NCBI GenBank assembly: GCA_920105625.2
Contig: OV050030.1
Coordinates: 351,602,425-351,666,424 of the forward strand
Length of the DNA stretch: 64,000 nt
Reading direction: 5' to 3'
Source: Clusia tigrina
Taxonomy: Eukaryota; Arthropoda; Insecta; Diptera; Clusiidae
Position numbers and translations under genes: made by a program. The notes under the pieces were generated by a model that saw nothing but the letters and a program-made list of their open reading frames with translations, had not been told where the DNA came from and did no database searches. This document shows positions 35,572 through 46,640 of this stretch, piece by piece. Positions within the stretch are counted from its first letter, which is position 1, and each line of letters begins with the position of its first letter.

Positions 35572-35961
35572 GCGCGGTGAATTTCTGGGCAATCTGCATT
35601 GCTTTGTTCATAAATTGTGATCTGTATTTATCTTATTGTTTATTGTTTTGTTGTTATATTTTTTAATTTAATATTTAAAGAACGGAGAGTACGTTTAACA
35701 ATATTTAATTTTAATTTAATTTAGTTTAAATCATCCACTTATATAATTTTATAATTTTAAAACTTTATAATTTTCTTTGTGTAAATCAATTTCTTTTATA
35801 ATTTATATTTCATTTTACCTTGGAATGAATTGTTCCAGTTAAGTTAATTATTGAAAATATATATATACTTCATGTCGTTAGGACATCTTAAAAAGTTTAT
35901 TACCTTAATGTCCTAAGATCAATTTGTAGAGATAAATAAATAAAATAAATAAATAAGCGCC
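35572..35961 (+). mobile_element. ~390-bp AT-rich insert in arm 2 ORF2
   Basis: Mirror copy of 30045-30434, same position and same flanking CCGAAAG. One substitution is visible (cacaaagaaaat versus cacaaataaaat). Confidence 0.65.
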
Positions 35962-36953
35962 CTTTCGGCTGCTTTAAGATTGTATTTAGAGTTGGGTGAG
36001 CGATGTTTCTGCCATTCTCGGCGCAGCCGTCGTTTCTGTGCTACAAGTTTTTCAATTTGGCTATTTGTACAGACATACTTGCACTTTCTAGAAGTATTTT
36101 TTGGCGTTGCCACTACGGCTGCAATCGCTAGCATGGAGTTTAAAATATCAATATTATTATCTATATCATCTGCATGTTTTACCTCAACTCTTGTAGAGAT
36201 ATGACTACTAATATACTTTTTGTATTTTAACCAATCGGTTTGGTTGGTCCCTAGGCGAAACTGTGGGCTTGTATATTCTGGTTGTTCATAAAGGTTGATT
36301 ATTACAGGCGAGTGATCAGAGTACAAATCGACACAGGGTTCCGCTGATACTAAAGACCAATCTATATTTTTAGAAATAGCAAAATCAATAAGATCAGGAA
36401 TTTTCTTTGGGTCTGTTGGCCAATAAGTGGGCTGTCCTGGTGAGACAAAATCGAATTTACTATGTCTGTTAGTTATTGCATTGTACAATTGTCGGCCTTT
36501 TGGATTAATTAGGCGAGAGCCCCATTGTTTATGTTTCGCATTATAATCACCGCCAGCTAGAAATCTATCACCAAAGGAATCAAAAAGTTCTTTAAATTGA
36601 GTTTCTGTTACAGTAAAACGGGGTGGGCAGTATATAGCTGAAAGCGTCAGGTCTTTGCCACGATTTTTAATAGATACTGATGTAGCTTCCATGCATTGCA
36701 TCGAATGCGATTGCGTAAGTTGTTGCTTAAGCCGATTTCTGCTAAGAATAGCCGTACCGCCATGTGCCTTACCATCAGGATGATTTGTGTTATAAAATTT
36801 GAAACCTGGGAGATGAAAGTTGGATTTGTTTGTGAGATGTGTTTCAGACAAAAGCATAGCATCAATTTCGTGGTCATGTAGAAACTTATTAAGGGCTAGT
36901 TTATGCTGGTTAACACCGTTTGCGTTCCATAAACTTATTTTTAACAAGCTCAT
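35962..36953 (-). pseudogene. ORF2 endonuclease domain, arm 2
   Basis: Starts ATG at 36953 (MSLLKISLWNANGVNQHK). It keeps Asn, Glu (LLSETHLTNKS), Asp/Asn (GGDYNAKHKQWGS) and SDH. Open until the nested insert. SETHLT is the consensus jockey form, which suggests that arm 1 rather than arm 2 changed in the diverged patch. Confidence 0.9.
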
Positions 36954-38514
36954 TTTTTATTTACAAGAGTTTGGATCATCTGATTTTGAGCTTTAATTAA
37001 ATCTTGTAGCATATTTTGCACTGTAGACATGAATTGAGTCATACACTGAGTAAGATATAGGATCATGGCTTCTACTCCACTATTAGATGCATTGTTATTG
37101 TTAACTTGCCGTACGTTACCCTGCAGAACACTTGCGTAGGTTGCTTGACCAGAACTATGTTTTTGCATAATAGCACCATACACATATTACCTATCTGAGG
37201 ATTTGAGGTGGCATGCTGGATATAAATAGGATTTGAGGATAAGTTAAGTTTTAATTGTATACTCTGCGACAGTTTTGATTTTAGATCTTTATATACAGGG
37301 CAACCTCTGAAATTTGCCGTGTGGCTACCACCACAGTTACTACATATCTTTGCGGATGTGTCAGCTTTAGCTAAGGTGCAAGTACTTGTAGGGTGGAGAT
37401 CACCGCAAACTACACAAACACTGCGCAGAGTGCAGTACGATTTAGAGTGGCCGAATTCTTGACAATTCATACATTGTATTGGGCCGTTACGTTTGTGCGG
37501 TTCTTCAACCGTAATTCTGCGGTGTAAAAGATATCTTAAGTTATATATTGGGTGCGTCTCGTTCTTTTTAAGCTGGGTGGAGTTGGGGAGCAGTTCAACT
37601 TTAAATATAGGTTGTGGAACCTTATTTCTATGCACAATATTTATCACAACCTTAACGGGGAACCCTTACTCTTCAAGAGCTTCTTTAATATCGCCAGAAT
37701 CTACTGTGGCTTCGATTCCTTTTAAAACAATAACAAGGCTTTTTGAGCTCTTTAGCTGATAGGAATAATAATTTTTCTTGTTCCCCGTTAAAAAATTTAT
37801 AATATCACGATAGTGCTTTTCACTATATGCCTGTATCTTTGTCTCCTCAATACTACCTTGTCTAAGAGGCACAATGTGAAAAATTTTTGTGCCTATAATA
37901 TTTGCTATGTTCATTACTAATTGATTGGAACTACGCTCGCGCAGGTAAATTGGTGGCGGTCTGGCGTTACTGACTACAGGTTCACCTTTCGATTTATTAG
38001 CAGAATTCTCTACACTAAGAAGTGCAAATCTGTTATTCTCCAGAGGAGCACCTGAGTTTGTTGTGTTTGCCCTTTTGGCGACGCCCATGACCTTTTGTGG
38101 ACTTATCTTTCTTTTGATATTAATGTTTATCTAGCGGTCGATACCAGTCTGCACTACCGCCCCTTTTTTTATTTTCTTTACCTCACCGTTTATTACCGCC
38201 TGCAGAGGCATTGTTGCTGTACTCCTTACTGCTGCTGAGTTTGGTGACGGCGCTATGCTGGGCTGCCTTGCCTTCGTTGTTGTTTCAACGAAAGTCATCG
38301 CGCTCTTTCCTGTCGCGACAGTTGCTGGGATCGACTTTTCTGTTGAGGTCGCTGCTGTTGCCGACGCTGCTACTGACACAGAATATAACTCTGCTAGTGG
38401 CATTGTTGTTGCCGATAATATGCCGTATTGTATTGTTGTAGTGTTATTTTTTGGTGCAACGGGTATATGCACCGAGTGCCGACGCTCTCTATGAGGAGAG
38501 TGAGCGACACTCAT
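36950..38514 (-). pseudogene. ORF1 (Gag-like, zinc-knuckle) of jockey-like element
   Basis: Encodes the RNA-binding ORF1 protein of the ribonucleoprotein particle. Starts near 38514 (MSVAHSPHRERRHSV), Ala/Thr/Ser-rich at the N-terminus. The middle (37666-38088) has an RRM/PRE_C2HC-like segment (LRQGSIEETKIQAYSEKHY). Three zinc knuckles follow at 37300-37480 (CMNCQEFGHSKSYC, CVVCGDLHPTSTC, CSNCGGSHTANFRGC). Breaks: in-frame TAG 38131-38133, in-frame TAA 37666-37668 and a frameshift near 37180; the last 77 codons are in another frame and end at 36950, overlapping the ORF2 ATG by four bases. Confidence 0.85.
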
Positions 38515-38515
38515 A

Positions 38516-39187
38516 GCTTTATGTATATGTTTATGTTTATATTTTTAGTGTTTACTTTTTGAATTGTATTTCATATATGTTTTTAATTTATTAAACGAGC
38601 TGTTAAATTTCTAGAGATTATTTTGATTTAATTGATAATATTAATAAAACAAAATAATATTTGACAAATATGTAAATCCAATCAAACACTAAGCGTACAA
38701 AAAAACACGTCCGAACAGTATATTCAGTTCGTAACATGATCCTAGATGACGTGCTTGTCATTTTCGCAATTAAAATGACGAAATTTACCTAGGATTTAAT
38801 CGCCGCTGTGAGGGATGAGCTCGCAATTTGTATAAATAGTCATCCAACGATGCGTCAGATTTTGGGTTTAATGTCAAAATCGATGTAACGAGTGCAGACT
38901 TTCGCCCAATCGCTATCGTTACATCTCGTCTATTTGGTTGTACCTTTAAACATTTTAATTTGTTAAAAATATTTTATTTATAACATAACTTTTACCTTAG
39001 ATGTGTTGGTACTATCATAACACTACATACCATGTTCATCCATTTTGCTTTTTAAAATGAAAGCAAATTTCTTAATTTGCGTTAATCTGCCTATAAATGA
39101 ACAACTATTCATAAACACTTTCTGTGTGATTTGAAGTTTTGAGACACGCAGAATTGCACATCACCTAACTAAGTTTACTCAAAATAC

Positions 39188-39189
<2 letters not shown>
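38516..39189. other. Intergenic stretch, nothing recognised
   Basis: AT-rich single-copy-looking DNA between the jockey element and the mariner. No ORF above background, no repeat shared with the rest of the window that I could see. Confidence 0.5.

Positions 39190-39253
<64 letters not shown>
39190..39253. repeat. (TA)n microsatellite
   Basis: About 64 bp of TA flanking the left mariner inverted repeat. Confidence 0.95.
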
Positions 39254-39255
<2 letters not shown>

Positions 39256-40170
39256 GAGGTTTGATAAAAAAATAACCGTTATTTTCAATTTTTTCAAAAA
39301 GTATTTATTTATTCATCAACAACTATCTTGTCCCCTTCAAAGTAATTCCCCTCAGATATAATACACTTATGCCAGCGGTTTTTTTGGTATCGCCAACAGC
39401 ACCTGTTTCGATTTTTCTTTTATCTCCTCTATCGTAGCAAAACGCTTTCCTTTCATCGGTGTCTTCAGTTTTGGAAAGAGGAAAAAGTCAGCGGGGGCCA
39501 AGTCCGGTGAATACGGTGGTTGAGGCATGATAACGGTTTTGTTTTTGGCTAAAAACAGCTCCTGAGCGATGTCCTTGCGACGTTGTTTTTGCTCAAAATT
39601 TAGCAATTTTGGAACAATCTTCGCTGCCGCACGTTTCATGCCTAAAACATCCGTAAAAATTGCTTGGCATGAGCCGAACGATATGCCAACATCATCAGCA
39701 ACCTCTCTGATAGTAATTCGACGATAATCCAAAATCATTTTCTTCATTGCGTCAATGTTTTCATCGGTTGTTGACGTGCTCGGGCGACCAGGACGAGCAT
39801 CGTCATTGACATCTTCTCGGCGTTCCTTAAACCGGTTATACCACAATTGAACTTGTGTTCTGCTCATAGTAGACTCGCCAAAGGCCACAGTCAACATTTC
39901 AAATGTCCTTGCGCATTTAATTTCATTTTTTACACAAAACTGAATACAGTTTCTTTGATCCATTTTTTCGAATAGTACAAAATCGAAGAGCACACCAAAA
40001 CACGACTATCCTTTTTATCTGTCAAAAACAAACTGACAATCCAAAATGGTTGGTATTGCCAACATATATAACAGACATGTGTACCAACATAACAGAAAAA
40101 AAATGCGAACATCGAACATACGTAACTCACGAAATTGGAAAATAACGGTTATTTTTTTATCACACCTCGT
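39254..40170 (-). mobile_element. mariner element, deletion derivative
   Basis: 917 bp. The inverted ends read ACGAGGTTTGATAAAAAAAT at the left and ACGAGGTGTGATAAAAAAAT at the right (one mismatch over ~28 bp). Flanking TA fits the mariner TA target duplication but lies in TA repeats. Full-length mariners are ~1.3 kb, so ~350-400 bp are missing, all from the transposase gene. Confidence 0.93.
39367..39963 (-). pseudogene. mariner transposase with central deletion
   Basis: The start is at 39963 (MDQRNCIQFCVKNEIKCART). The N-terminal paired-like helix-turn-helix region is present (YNRFKERREDVNDDARPGRPSTS, the typical linker). The second HTH (TIREVADDVGISFGSCQ) and the block before the catalytic core follow. 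Near 39535-39550 the frame jumps in-frame from QELFLAKNKT to the VIMPQPPYSPDLAPADFFLFP block. The first two catalytic Asp residues are therefore gone and only the third (PAD) remains. The frame stays open, so a short DNA-binding protein could in principle be made. It cannot catalyse transposition. Confidence 0.92.
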
Positions 40171-40190
40171 ATATAAATATATAAATATAA

Positions 40191-40289
<99 letters not shown>

Positions 40290-40330
40290 AATATATAAAT
40301 ATATATATATATGTATATATAATATATATA

Positions 40331-40378
<48 letters not shown>
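40171..40378. repeat. (TA)n tract with TAAA/TG interruptions
   Basis: About 208 bp, irregular TA with interspersed tataaatat units, flanking the right mariner end. Confidence 0.95.
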
Positions 40379-40379
<1 letters not shown>

Positions 40380-40900
40380 TTTAAAATACCTTATTTCTTT
40401 GTCATAACAAACTACGTAACACACACAAAAAGGAAATAGGTAACACATTTATCAAGCAAAAAACATATATTTTAACAATACCTTCCATCTAGAACTTCCT
40501 TAAGAAACTTGAAACATTTGTGCCACCGATTGCACCGAAGGACAAACTTTCGCTGGTACCCAATATTGCGTCCAATATTTTCTCTGTAATTTGTTGAAAA
40601 TGTACCTTAAATTACAGATTTATAAACAATTAATAGCTATATCCCACTGTTTCTGAAATTACTATTTCACTCTTTTAAATAACAAATATTAAATATTTAT
40701 TTTCCAATTAAGCCACTTTGGCGCCAGAATTAGGAATGGGGAGATTTTTGCGACCTTGACCTGGGATAACCATTACGATTATTTTTCTTAGTTTGTTGTT
40801 AAGAATTTTAGTATTTTTATTGTGATATTAAATTGTTTGAATTTTATTTAGTTTTTTGACAAATTTTTAAGCAATATTTAACCAAATGGAGTCAATGTAT
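40379..40900. other. Intergenic stretch, nothing recognised
   Basis: AT-rich DNA between the mariner-flanking TA tract and the piggyBac TTAA. No coding signal or repeat seen. Confidence 0.5.
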
Positions 40901-40904
40901 TTAA

Positions 40905-42698
40905 CCCTGCTATAAGATTAAGCCCATTTGGTCCAATTTTTCTATTGTTTCCTTTGTAACTTTTGAACGGTGGTATATATTGCTTTAATATTTCAGCTCA
41001 CGTGGGTTTTTTACAAAACAGTGCTATTTCCAAAAATTCAAGTGTCTGACATAAGGTGGGACTGAGGAAAATCAAAAGTTACTTATCTTGGATTAGAGAC
41101 CATTTGGTCCAGTGTTTATTTTTCTTATATTTAAATTAAAATGCTAAGAGTTTTTCTGGTTTTATTTACAAAATATGTGTTTTATTCCTATTATTTTATA
41201 TTATATGTATATTATATAAGTATATAGGTTTATTATATTCCGTTATTATTTTCAATACATGCTGAGCAAAGTATTTTTCGGTTTGTTTTGCAAATAAACT
41301 TGCAGCAAATGGAACATTTGATGTCAGACTTAGACTTGCAGCAACTACAAATTCCCCGCTTTCTAGCCACAGAATTACAAGTAACGTTGCTAGAAGAGGC
41401 TACTGAAACTGAGGATGAGGTTTGTATTTCAGTCAAAAGCTGTGCTGAGAACTATTGTTGAGGTAATCTACTCCGTTTCATCATATGCGCCTTAGCCAAA
41501 GAAAGTGCCAGTTGCCGCAAGAACTCTGGTCTCCTGCGATTTCGATCAGCCGGTTTCCATGAAGCATCAATTTCGGAAAAAAGTATGTACGCATTCAAAG
41601 CGGATATATCTAGTATATAAGCAAATACAATATTCGGCCATCGATTTGTTTTGCGTTTTGTGGTGTAGGAGCCAATCATTTGGTCAGCAGTGTCAACGCC
41701 TCCTAAAAAAGACCAAGTATAAGAAATTATAGACAAACAACAAAATAGCATACTTTTTGTCGAATTGTAATAAGACACAATCTCCGGCTTTTTCTTCGAC
41801 CCACTCTCATCAACTTCATCTGTCCTGTGCATTGAACTTATCAATACCGTTGCTTTGTTTTTGTGGCTGATGTACGATACTAATGTGGCTATGTCATTGA
41901 AAGTAAACGTAGACTTATACAATGGTTGATTTTTCACAGTCAGCAATTTCGGAGGAATGAAAGTTTTATTTTTACGTACTGTTCCCACATATGTAAGTTT
42001 CCTGTCAAGTAGTTTTTTTTACCAATTCGAAAGTGGAAAAGAAATTGGCGCCGGTTATATTTTGTCCTTTTAATCCTTCCGTCAAATCCAATACAACGCG
42101 TTGTCCTTGGTTCTTTTCAGGCTGTGCATTTCTAGGTTTTCCAATGTATGGTTGTGTCTTCCATACGTAGCCTGACTTTGAGTCCACCGATAACCAAAAT
42201 TTCAAACCATATTTTGCAGGTTTTGATGGCATAAACTGTCGAAAAGAACACCGTCCCCTGAAAGCAACAAGTTGCTCGTCGATTGTCACATTTTCGTGGC
42301 AGTTGTACAACATTGGAAGAAGGAGTTGCCAACGATCCCACAGTTCCCGAATTGGAGCAAATTTATCGCTACTACTCATTTGTCTCCGACTCTCAACATC
42401 ATCGAAACGGAGCGCACGTGTTATCATTTGGAAAGTACCTTCAGACATGATTGCTCGAAATATGGGGCGACCAAAAGTTGCATCAAATAGTCGGTGAAAT
42501 AGTAGGTGAAAGTCTTTTAATGCACCACGATCTACATCTACGACTATTGGCAATCACTAAAAAGCTCACGTAGTGTTAAACCACCATACATAGATATAAA
42601 ATATAAGATTAAATTGATATTTTATATGAAAAATGCGGTATGGACCAAATGGTCTCTAAATCCAGGATTCGTTAATTTTTTTTAATCTAACAGCAGGG
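40905..42698 (-). mobile_element. piggyBac-family DNA transposon
   Basis: 1,794 bp flanked by TTAA on both sides (40901-40904 and 42699-42702). Its ends begin CCCTGCTATAAGATTAA at the left and CCCTGCTGTTAGATTAA at the right (inverted). A second inner inverted motif, CCATTTGGTCCA, lies near both ends (40929-40940; 42647-42658), plus a copy at 41101-41112. TTAA duplication and CCC-starting ends are diagnostic of piggyBac. Confidence 0.95.
41233..42553 (-). pseudogene. piggyBac transposase, frameshifted, second catalytic Asp changed
   Basis: Minus strand. 42553-42005 holds the N-terminal part of the DDE_Tnp_1_7 domain: the first catalytic Asp in VTIDEQLVAFRGR, then KYGLKFWLSVDSKSGYV. At the second catalytic position the sequence is ITGANFFSTFEL, where the family normally has Asp before Asn-Phe-Phe. 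The codon at 42047-42049 reads GCC instead of GAC. An eight-T run (42013-42020) causes a one-base frameshift just after this point. 41988-41452 then resumes with YVGTVRKNK and GGVDTADQMIGSYTTKRKTNRWP (third Asp). A stop at ~41452 precedes the Cys-rich C-terminal domain (41436-41233, CSCCKSKSDIKCSICCKFIC). Confidence 0.88.
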
Positions 42699-43127
42699 TT
42701 AATAAAACTTTTCATGCAATACTATAGTATTAAAATGAGCCTATATTATAGTATTGCTTGCATACACGGCTCTGAGCGATTCATTAAATTGTATGAATTT
42801 TGACGTGTTGAGTAATGCAATGAAGATAAAATTTTGTACGCCACATGGTATTTGTTATAATTTAGTTAATTGGGTGTTTGGGAAATTAATTCCCAATAAT
42901 AATAAAGAAAATAACATAATCATATAAACTATCAGATTTTATTTACTATTTAGTTGCAAATTAGTAATTAAAATAATACTGAATACATTGTTCAATGTAA
43001 ACGGGCTTTCGGAGGAGGAGCTAAAATAGCATTAAATTCTTAAGAAAAGACAATCCTAAATAGTGCTTTTTCCATATCTCATCAGTTGGTTTATGGCCAT
43101 TGGGCAATGTGAATTTACTTGCAAAGA

Positions 43128-43684
43128 CAAATTTTTTTGAACCTATTTTCTCGCTGTAGCTGTTAAAATTGAATGTATGTATATCAATATACGATCAAAA
43201 CAAATATGCAAACAAGTGCAAATAGAATTTTGATTTGAGTAAATAAGTTTTTTAACTGATATTTTTGTGAAGTTGTTAAAAGTAAAAGAAGTTATGAGTA
43301 TATTTAACTATTAAATATATTTTATATAATTTGTGGAGCACTTTAAGCAGCTCTTATGTACTTCTCCATTCCTCTCAATTTCGTTTATTTTGACCTGTAC
43401 CCAAGTTGAATTTACTTATGTACATGGTGGCTGCAAGAACAAATATTTTGAAACAATTTTCCCTCAGTAGCTGTCAAAATTGAAATTATAGAAAAATGCG
43501 ATCAAAATATATATGCAAACAATTGCAAATAGAGTTTTTATTTGAGTGAATAAGAGTTTTTTAATAGTTATTTTTGTACATTATGAAGAAATTATGAGTC
43601 TATTTAACTATTAAATGCATTTTATATAAAGTATGTACCTCTTATGCAGCTCATCCATTCCTCTAAATTTCGTTTATTTTGATA
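43128..43684 (+). repeat. Two diverged direct copies of a ~250-bp repeat
   Basis: Copy 1 43128-43396 and copy 2 ~43447-43684 share ordered blocks: aaatatgcaaacaagtgcaaatagaattt (divided), tttaactattaaat, and a conserved end reading ctccattcctctcaatttcg. Identity is roughly 80% by eye with small indels. No coding capacity. Confidence 0.7.
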
Positions 43685-43852
43685 GCACATTGCTTATGTT
43701 TGACAATTCCGGAGATACGAAATTCATCTTGCAGCCACCATGTTGGTAAATTCTCCTTGCCTGTACCTAATCGCACATTGCTTATGTTTGACAATTTCGG
43801 AGGTACGCAATTTACCTTGCAGTCACCATTTAAGTAAATTCACCTTGGCCAG
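43685..43852 (+). repeat. ~84-bp tandem duplication with inverted neighbour
   Basis: Two copies (43685-43768, 43770-43852) share gcacattgcttatgtttgac and cttgcag(c/t)caccat. The inner segment cttgcagccaccatg appears inverted at ~43411-43437, suggesting a fold-back repeat family. Confidence 0.65.
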
Positions 43853-44759
43853 TGGGGAATGAAAACTTGATTTGTTTATGGCCAGTGGGGAAAAAATTCC
43901 ATGCAATACAATAGTATTCTTTAAATGCATATGTAAGATTATATTTGTGTTCCTATTGGCTAATAATTTCCAGTAAATATATTTGTGTAAATTTGACAAT
44001 GGACAATTTATTATTTTTTTCTTCAAATTATTTGATAGTGAAAAATGAAAATTATTTGTCAAGAAACTAACAGTAATGTTTCTATGCGTAGAGACTACCT
44101 TTACAAATTAGGTAATATCCTCAGCCACTGCATCGAATATTTAGTTTTTTCACAGCAAGCAATAAGAGTTTACTAAATCAAGTATAAGATATCTTCCATT
44201 TTGTGATGCTTGAGGTGCACCTGTAAGGATCTTGCAGACTCTCCCCAATTAATAATCAGACACTTTACACTCCTAATGCAACCCCGTTACCTGAATCTAA
44301 ATACATGAATTACAATCCGGTAGATGTGTATTTGTATTACACGTAGCAAGCTTCCTTTGCGTTGCATCATTCGGAAAACTGTAAAAGTGTACATTTTTTG
44401 CACTAACTATAACAAAATATATAGATTTCATTAAAAACATACAAAATGTAAATTTTGCGTACAATTCCTCACTTAATTTTTTACTGTTGGTTTGCTTGCA
44501 TTTGTACAATGCATACGTCATGTTTACATTTTAATTGCAGAGTTGTCAACTATCACACAATATATACATTTTTTTGTGCGAAATTATTATTTTCACGTAT
44601 GAATTTGTTATATATAAAATTTAAATAAACAGAACAAATATAAAGATTGCATTTATATTTGTCAATTATTTCGTATGGATTTCAAATGATATGTTATATT
44701 AAAAATAGTTCTTAGTAAATTATTTAGGGACACACAAAGTTGGCAACCCTTGACAAACT

Positions 44760-44901
44760 ATACTCTCGGACAAACTAAGGCATCTAACGGGAAATCATCA
44801 GCATGTCGTAAACTTTATTTGTATCATTCTAGGGCACAACATTTCTATTTTCTACCCGGGATGTCGTAATCTGTGTTTCTATCATTCTTGTACAATACCA
44901 C
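44760..44901 (-). pseudogene. gypsy protease/RT junction fragment (element D), left part
   Basis: On the minus strand this continues the protease reading of 52437-53060 across the BEL 2 insertion: VLYKNDRNTDYDIPG, then broken. Removing BEL 2 and one ACCAC copy joins the two halves. Degraded. Confidence 0.65.
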
Positions 44902-45131
44902 TGTAGGATTGGGAGAGTTTTCCTCAACCACGAAAATTACAAGAAATTGTAGCGAATGTAAGTACGTTGGGTGAACGATGTGACTGCGAGCTGGTCAACG
45001 GTTAGACTAATTTATTTAGAATATTAATGTTATGACAGTGCATGATAAGAACACCTATTAATAGATATAATAGATATGCAGCTGCTCTCACGCGATGGTA
45101 AGTGCAGCGACTCCCAATCTGTGACCCAACA
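44902..45131 (-). repeat. 3' LTR of BEL 2
   Basis: 230 bp, matching 52199-52431. It contains gctgctctcacgcgatggta and cgagctggtcaacggttaga blocks shared by both copies. Confidence 0.92.
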
Positions 45132-45179
45132 TACCGGGCCGTTGAAGGACCCTTCTAGTAGGTAAAATCGCAATTTTGC

Positions 45180-46640
45180 GTATGGGGCGCCGAATGACTC
45201 CTCTTGAAGTGCGTATATCCACCACTCGAAAGCGTTTGTCCTTTCCTGGGATGGCATGACGACAAGTCCCATTTGCTACCGTTGCGGTGGTATGTTGTCC
45301 TCATGAACGATGGCCATTGCATCTTTGGCAATATTTGGGCGATCAGCAACCCATTTTGTGCGTATTTGCAGTTCGCTGAGGTATTCGTGTGACCAGTGGT
45401 TCCAAAACCTTTGCTGGATGGCCGAAATTTTAGCCCATTTTTCGGCATGGCAAATATCGGTAGGCATCGTTCGCTCCGGTACACCCTTCATAGCGCCTAC
45501 AATGATGAAGTCACCAGGAGTTAATGCGTCGTAGTCGCTTGGGTCAGATGAAAGTGGTGCTATCGGACGAGAATTAAGCACGGCATCGATTTCGACCAAG
45601 ACAGTCGACAGCTCCTCATATGTTAGCCTGGAATTCTTCACGCAGCGACTCAGATGACTCCAAGCAGATTTGACAGCGCCTCCCAACTACCACCAAAATG
45701 AGGTGCTCTGGAGGGAATGAAATGAAAATTAACAAATTCATTAACGCAATATTTAGTAATGATGTCTTGATTTTGTTTTTAAATATGAATGCCTTCAACT
45801 CAGCAAGTTTGTTGCAAGCACTAACAAAGTTTGTTCCATTATCGTAGAATATGTCGGTTGGAAGACCTCTTCGTCCGATCATCCATTTGAGCGATGCCAG
45901 AAATGCATCTGTTGTTAGGTATGAGACGACCTCGATCTGCACTGCTTTAGCCGCAGGCAATGTGGGCTTTGTAAGGTGCCTTGCCTCTGATACGTAAGTA
46001 TATATTTACAGGTCCACAAAAATCGTTGCCGCAGCGGGCGAATGGCCGCGGTAGTATTAGATGTTCCACTGGCAGGTTTCCCAACATGTGTTGCAGCAGC
46101 CTTGGCAGGATCTGACAATGCGCCTTGCTACGTCGCGCGCAGTCACAATCCAGAACTGAAGGCGAATCAATGTTACCAGTGCTTTAGGTACTGCGTGATA
46201 GTTTTTCACGTGTAAGTGCTGAACGTAACGCTCAACGAAGCTGCATTTGCTGGGAAGCAGGATGGGGTGTTTTCGGATTTCTGGTAGATCTGCTAACTCG
46301 AGTCGTCCGCCGTGGAATCCAAGAAAGGATTAAGGTAAAAAAAAACGCAGAGTGCCATTTGTCGTTGACTCTCTCTGAAGTAAATTAATGTCTCCAGCAA
46401 AGTATTGCTCTGCACGTTCCAAACGATGCACAGCAATGCGTGATGCAATTCCTCGGGCACGAGGGGTTCAACAAAGGTATTCGTTTGATGCTTGCGTAGC
46501 CTCTTGTAGAAACGAAAAATCCAGGCAACTAATCGTATTCCACGTGCATAGGAACTGCATCTGTCGATAATTTCAAGAATATAGTTGGGTTTAATCATTA
46601 CCTTGAATACCGATTTTCTCATCTCTGAGTTCACTACTTC
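45180..46640 (-). pseudogene. BEL 2 integrase
   Basis: Read from 46640 downward: the pre-integrase segment (LVPEELHHALLCIV), a damaged HHCC domain (~46260-46070), and the core with KAVQIEVVSYLTTDAFLASL and IFYDNGTNFVSACNKL (second Asp). A short unrelated-looking insertion near 45700-45790 follows, then GGAVKSAWSHLSRCV, the region of the catalytic Glu. The C-terminal block has LNSRPIAPL, LTPGDFII and HEDNIPP. Several frame changes; non-functional. Confidence 0.82.

Larger units (their letters stand above)
28775..37231. repeat. Giant tail-to-tail palindrome of a jockey-like element
   Basis: Arm 1 is 28775-32870 (+) and arm 2 is the reverse complement, 33137-37231. Paired positions sum to 66006 from 28775 to ~31540, to 66008 from ~31550 to 32732, and to 66007 at the inner end. 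Over ~4.1 kb there is thus only one 2-bp indel (near 31541 / 34465) and one 1-bp indel (3' UTR). I count roughly 15-20 substitutions, i.e. >99% identity. The spacer is 266 bp. Both arms share an internal stop, a frameshift, a ~390-bp insert and a 626-bp solo LTR, so both derive from one already-dead copy. Confidence 0.95.
33126..38515 (-). mobile_element. Jockey-like non-LTR element, arm 2, near full length
   Basis: Minus-strand copy with ORF1 (38514-36950) and ORF2 (36953-33276), a 3' UTR and an A-tail (T-run 33126-33136). It carries the same two inserts as arm 1, at 34881-35506 (solo LTR) and ~35572-35961 (AT-rich insert). The 1.28 kb at 37232-38515 has no partner in arm 1, so it is the part outside the palindrome. 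The 5' end is placed just upstream of the ORF1 start and is approximate. Confidence 0.9.
42703..44759. other. 2-kb non-coding repeat-bearing region
   Basis: No supported gene. It contains the duplicated segments listed next. A short palindromic motif (gcaatactatagtatt) sits at 42715-42730, with a sister at 43903-43919. The 44.1-44.76-kb part looks unique and AT-rich. Confidence 0.6.

Noticed and set aside
38211..38494. Plus-strand ORFs with hydrophobic Val/Ala-rich content
   Set aside because: Antisense to the low-complexity Ala/Thr-rich N-terminus of the jockey ORF1. Composition explains the open frame.
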